From contig DCQY01000103.1 in NCBI GenBank assembly GCA_002323995.1, positions 1-24,636 on the forward strand: a DNA stretch of 24,636 bases, written 5' to 3'. Made by a program: the position numbers and the translations under genes. This document shows positions 22,470 to 24,636 of the stretch, in pieces; within the stretch, counting starts at the first letter, position 1, and the number at the start of each line of letters is the position of its first letter. The DNA is from Akkermansiaceae bacterium UBA1506. GTDB taxonomy: Bacteria; Verrucomicrobiota; Verrucomicrobiia; Verrucomicrobiales; DEV007. The notes beneath the pieces are model-generated. The model did no database searches. It saw nothing but the letters and a program-made list of their open reading frames with translations, and was not told the origin of the DNA.

Positions 22470-23941
22470 TGTTTCGCACAATCATCTTCTACTCACTGTT
22501 TTGTGGCGCCCTCGCCGATGCCAAATCTCTTATCGCAAAGGAATTTAAAGATCCGGCTCCACCCCTCGTCAGCCCTCCCTCAGGAAATGCTGTCACTGAA
22601 GCTAAAAATCACGGGCGCCTTACTTTTCTGACGGAACCCAAGACGCTTTCAATCGATGCTGTCACTTCAGACTGGCCCCGTTTTCTCGGTCCGACCGATA
22701 ACGCCAAAACACCCGAAACTCACTTGATCGACAGCGTTCCTGAAGAAGGCCTTTCCAAGGTATGGGAAATGGAGAAAGGAACCGGCTATACTTCGCCCGT
22801 AATTGTCGATGGGAAGCTGATTCTCTTCGATCGGATCGGAGACGATGAAACCGTCGATTGTCTTGATCCAGAAACCGGCAAGCAATACTGGCAATATCGC
22901 TATCCGGTCGCCTACACTGATCGCTACGGATTCAATGACGGCCCACGGGCCAGCGCTGTTATTGATTCCGGCAAGGTTTACACTCTCGGGGTTACCAGCA
23001 AACTTACCTGCCTCGATGTCGCAACCGGCAGCGTTCTGTGGCAGCGAGATCTCATGAAGGAGTTTAACCGCGCTAGTTTTTTCTTTGGGCACGGTTCCTG
23101 TCCCATTATCTACAACGGCAAACTTATTGTTCCACTGGGGACTAACGGTATGGAGAAGGGACTCAGCGTAGCTGCTTTTGACCAGCACAGTGGAGCCCTT
23201 CTCTGGGGAACTGAGCACGAGTGGAATGCAAGCTACGCTAGCCCGATCGTCGCTACGCTACAAGGGAAGCCTCGCCTCATTGTTTACCAGGGAGGCGAGA
23301 GCGATCCCGCATTTGGCGGCTTGCTCTGTATTGACCTAGAGACGGGGCAACTCCATGACGCATTTTCCTGGCGCCCTGACAAATACGAAAGCGTCAACAG
23401 CTCCACACCGGTCGCGATAGGTAACGACCGCATCCTTATCACCACTTCTTATCAGAAAGGAGCAACTCTGCTGCACCTAAATGACGACCTAAAGTGGGAG
23501 CAACTCTGGGACGCTCCCGATTTCGGCATTCACTGGATGACTCCCCTACTGTTAGAGGGGCATCTCTATGGATTTCGCGGCCGCAATGAACCTGATGCCT
23601 GGCTTGCCAGCTATGACGTCGAAACAGGCAAAGAAAATTGGCGCGAAGATCTTGAGTGGACTATTCCCCTCAAGAGCGGACGCGATTATCGCATGAAATA
23701 CCTGAGAGGAAGCCTCCTCCATGTCGATGGAAAAACCTTTGCTCTTGGCGAACTAGGTTCCCTTGGCATCCTCAAACTAGCACCCGATGGTGTCACCGAA
23801 ATCAGCCGAACTCAGCTATTTCTCGCTCGAGCCACTTGGTCGTTGCCGGTGCTGCACCGCGGGTTGCTCTACGTCTCTCAACACGAACCCGACATGGAAG
23901 GAAGTCCACCTCGCTTGATCTGTTATGATGTGAGAAAATGA
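22469..23941 (+). CDS. Secreted PQQ-type beta-propeller protein (copy 2)
   Basis: 490 residues. A short signal peptide covers about 1-18 (MFRTIIFYSLFCGALADA). A linker of about 48 residues leads to SDWPRFLGPTDN (67-78), the same entry motif as in the protein at 11120. Blade motifs such as CLDPETGKQYW, CLDVATGSVLW and CIDLETGQL follow. Sequence resemblance to copy 1 is limited to these motifs and the general layout, so the two are probably old paralogues. There is no dehydrogenase active site, so binding or scaffolding in the periplasm or outer membrane is more likely than catalysis. The start at ATG 22469 overlaps a possible leader ORF. It is followed by about 300 bp without a clear gene. Confidence 0.8.
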   Translation: MFRTIIFYSLFCGALADAKSLIAKEFKDPAPPLVSPPSGNAVTEAKNHGRLTFLTEPKTLSIDAVTSDWPRFLGPTDNAKTPETHLIDSVPEEGLSKVWEMEKGTGYTSPVIVDGKLILFDRIGDDETVDCLDPETGKQYWQYRYPVAYTDRYGFNDGPRASAVIDSGKVYTLGVTSKLTCLDVATGSVLWQRDLMKEFNRASFFFGHGSCPIIYNGKLIVPLGTNGMEKGLSVAAFDQHSGALLWGTEHEWNASYASPIVATLQGKPRLIVYQGGESDPAFGGLLCIDLETGQLHDAFSWRPDKYESVNSSTPVAIGNDRILITTSYQKGATLLHLNDDLKWEQLWDAPDFGIHWMTPLLLEGHLYGFRGRNEPDAWLASYDVETGKENWREDLEWTIPLKSGRDYRMKYLRGSLLHVDGKTFALGELGSLGILKLAPDGVTEISRTQLFLARATWSLPVLHRGLLYVSQHEPDMEGSPPRLICYDVRK

Positions 23942-24242
23942 TCAATCTCATTTCTCGGTTTGCAACAGACCGGAGGGATAGATTTCGTCACTAACGAGAT
24001 CATCTGCTTCGGGATTTTCCAGAGGAATCGAGGACCACCTCGGATGTCGCAAGCTGCAGGCCAGATTTGGCCTTAAGCGGACGCTAGATCATTCCCCAGA
24101 TCGTAACCAGCTGCAAGAAGGCACCCCCAAGATTTCCGGATCCGACTGCCCGAGAACTAGCCAAGTACACTGTCCGCATCAGCGTCTTCTGTTACCCCCA
24201 ATCGATCTGGACTTTCCAGCCATCCCGAGCCTTATTTCTCTT
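23942..24242. other. Intergenic stretch with a coding-like tail on the minus strand
   Basis: No complete gene is visible. On the minus strand the sequence from about 24034 to 23951 reads IPLENPEADDLVSDEIYPSG and onward to a TGA, which looks like a protein C-terminus, but the frame is closed by a stop at about 24089-24091 and no start or family can be assigned. It may be the decayed end of a lost gene or a chance reading. The right part presumably holds the promoter of the site-2 protease gene. Confidence 0.3.
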
Positions 24243-24636
24243 ATGTGGCGTTTTCGCTTATTTGGCTATCCGGTTGTGGTGGAATGGACCTTCTGGGTTA
24301 TCGCGTTGTTGCTGGGTATCTCTTTCATGCAAATGCCCGGAAGAGACGGGACCTTGCTCACCCTAATGTGGGTTTCGGTCGTTTTTATTTCAATCATCTG
24401 GCACGAACTTGGCCACGCTCTTGCCCGTAAGCGTTACGGGGAGCCTTTTTCTGAAATTCGACTCTACAGCTTTGGAGGTCTCTGCAGCGGCCCTGGACAA
24501 TTCACTCGTTGGGAATCTTTTTTTGTCTCCGCTGCCGGCCCTGCAGCGAGCCTTTCCCTTGGCGGTCTCACCTGGCTAATCGGCCAGACCCCGGGAGCAG
24601 CTAATCCATGGATATCGTCTTTTATTGGTATGATGT
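24243..24636 (+). CDS. Site-2 protease family protein (peptidase M50), 5' part only
   Basis: The frame opens at the ATG at 24243 and runs off the window end, giving 131 residues. A membrane helix covers about residues 11-30, and a second (about 38-56) carries the zinc motif HELGH at 54-58 (IIWHELGHALARKRYG), the signature of intramembrane metalloproteases. FGG at about 76-78 and SAAGPAASL further on match the usual M50 continuation (FGG and AGP). Short M50 proteins of this type start directly with a membrane helix, as here. The substrate is unknown; many relatives cleave anti-sigma factors or membrane remnants. The second catalytic motif (NxxPxxxLDG) would lie beyond the window. No strong ribosome site is seen. 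Confidence 0.85.
   Translation, partial: MWRFRLFGYPVVVEWTFWVIALLLGISFMQMPGRDGTLLTLMWVSVVFISIIWHELGHALARKRYGEPFSEIRLYSFGGLCSGPGQFTRWESFFVSAAGPAASLSLGGLTWLIGQTPGAANPWISSFIGMM

Noticed and set aside
22667..23218. A 183-codon minus-strand frame inside the second propeller gene
   Set aside because: It is a shadow of a clear propeller gene with blade motifs in the sense frame, and has no motif of its own.

Overview
The window looks like chromosomal DNA of a Gram-negative-type, free-living bacterium, most likely of the Verrucomicrobiota. The pointers are secreted PQQ-type propeller proteins whose mature part starts with a DWP-x-F-x-GP motif, several Sec or lipoprotein signal peptides, an apparent sulfatase remnant, an EboD-type cyclase, and starts that mostly lack strong Shine-Dalgarno sequences. 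This assignment is an inference from gene style, not from a marker gene. No tRNA, rRNA, CRISPR array, insertion sequence or phage gene is visible. I count 22 protein genes with good support, one of them cut by the window end, plus one probable pseudogene and one doubtful small ORF.

Layout. 1-2.6 kb (minus): a sulfatase-like remnant, a Na/phosphate cotransporter with a PhoU-like tail, and a small secreted Cys/Tyr/Arg protein with its own terminator. 2.7-5.5 kb (minus): dhaK, dhaL and a shikimate dehydrogenase homologue in one direction. 5.6-6.8 kb (plus): a secreted C39-like cysteine peptidase. 6.9-8.9 kb (minus): thymidine phosphorylase and, overlapping it by 4 bp, a lipoprotein with a PD-(D/E)XK-like pattern. 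9-9.8 kb (plus): a second, divergent shikimate dehydrogenase homologue. 10-12.3 kb (minus): a TraB/GumN-type protein and a PQQ-type propeller. 12.3-14.7 kb (plus): a secreted aldose 1-epimerase whose start codon abuts the propeller start on the other strand, then an EboD-like sugar-phosphate cyclase. 14.8-15.3 kb (minus): a LysM lipoprotein with a clear terminator. 15.5-18.1 kb (plus): purH and an RNase Z-like metallo-beta-lactamase protein. 18.1-20 kb (minus): fmdB-like zinc ribbon, a membrane-anchored unknown and a NUDIX hydrolase in one tight run. 20.1-22.1 kb: a rhodanese, a convergent cysteine desulfurase overlapping it by 7 bp, and a stand-alone receiver protein. 22.1-24.6 kb (plus): an intergenic region with a strong orphan terminator, a possible coupled leader ORF, a second propeller protein, and the start of a site-2 protease.

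How the genes fit together. Most of the window is housekeeping metabolism (aromatic precursor, purine, nucleoside salvage, triose-phosphate entry, sulfur transfer) mixed with envelope proteins. There is no single obvious multi-gene system. The items most worth following are the lone EboD-like cyclase with valiolone-synthase-like substitutions, the PTS-style DhaK/DhaL pair without DhaM, the lipoprotein with a nuclease-like signature, the back-to-back start codons at 12341-12346, and the orphan terminator and coupled leader ORF before 22469.
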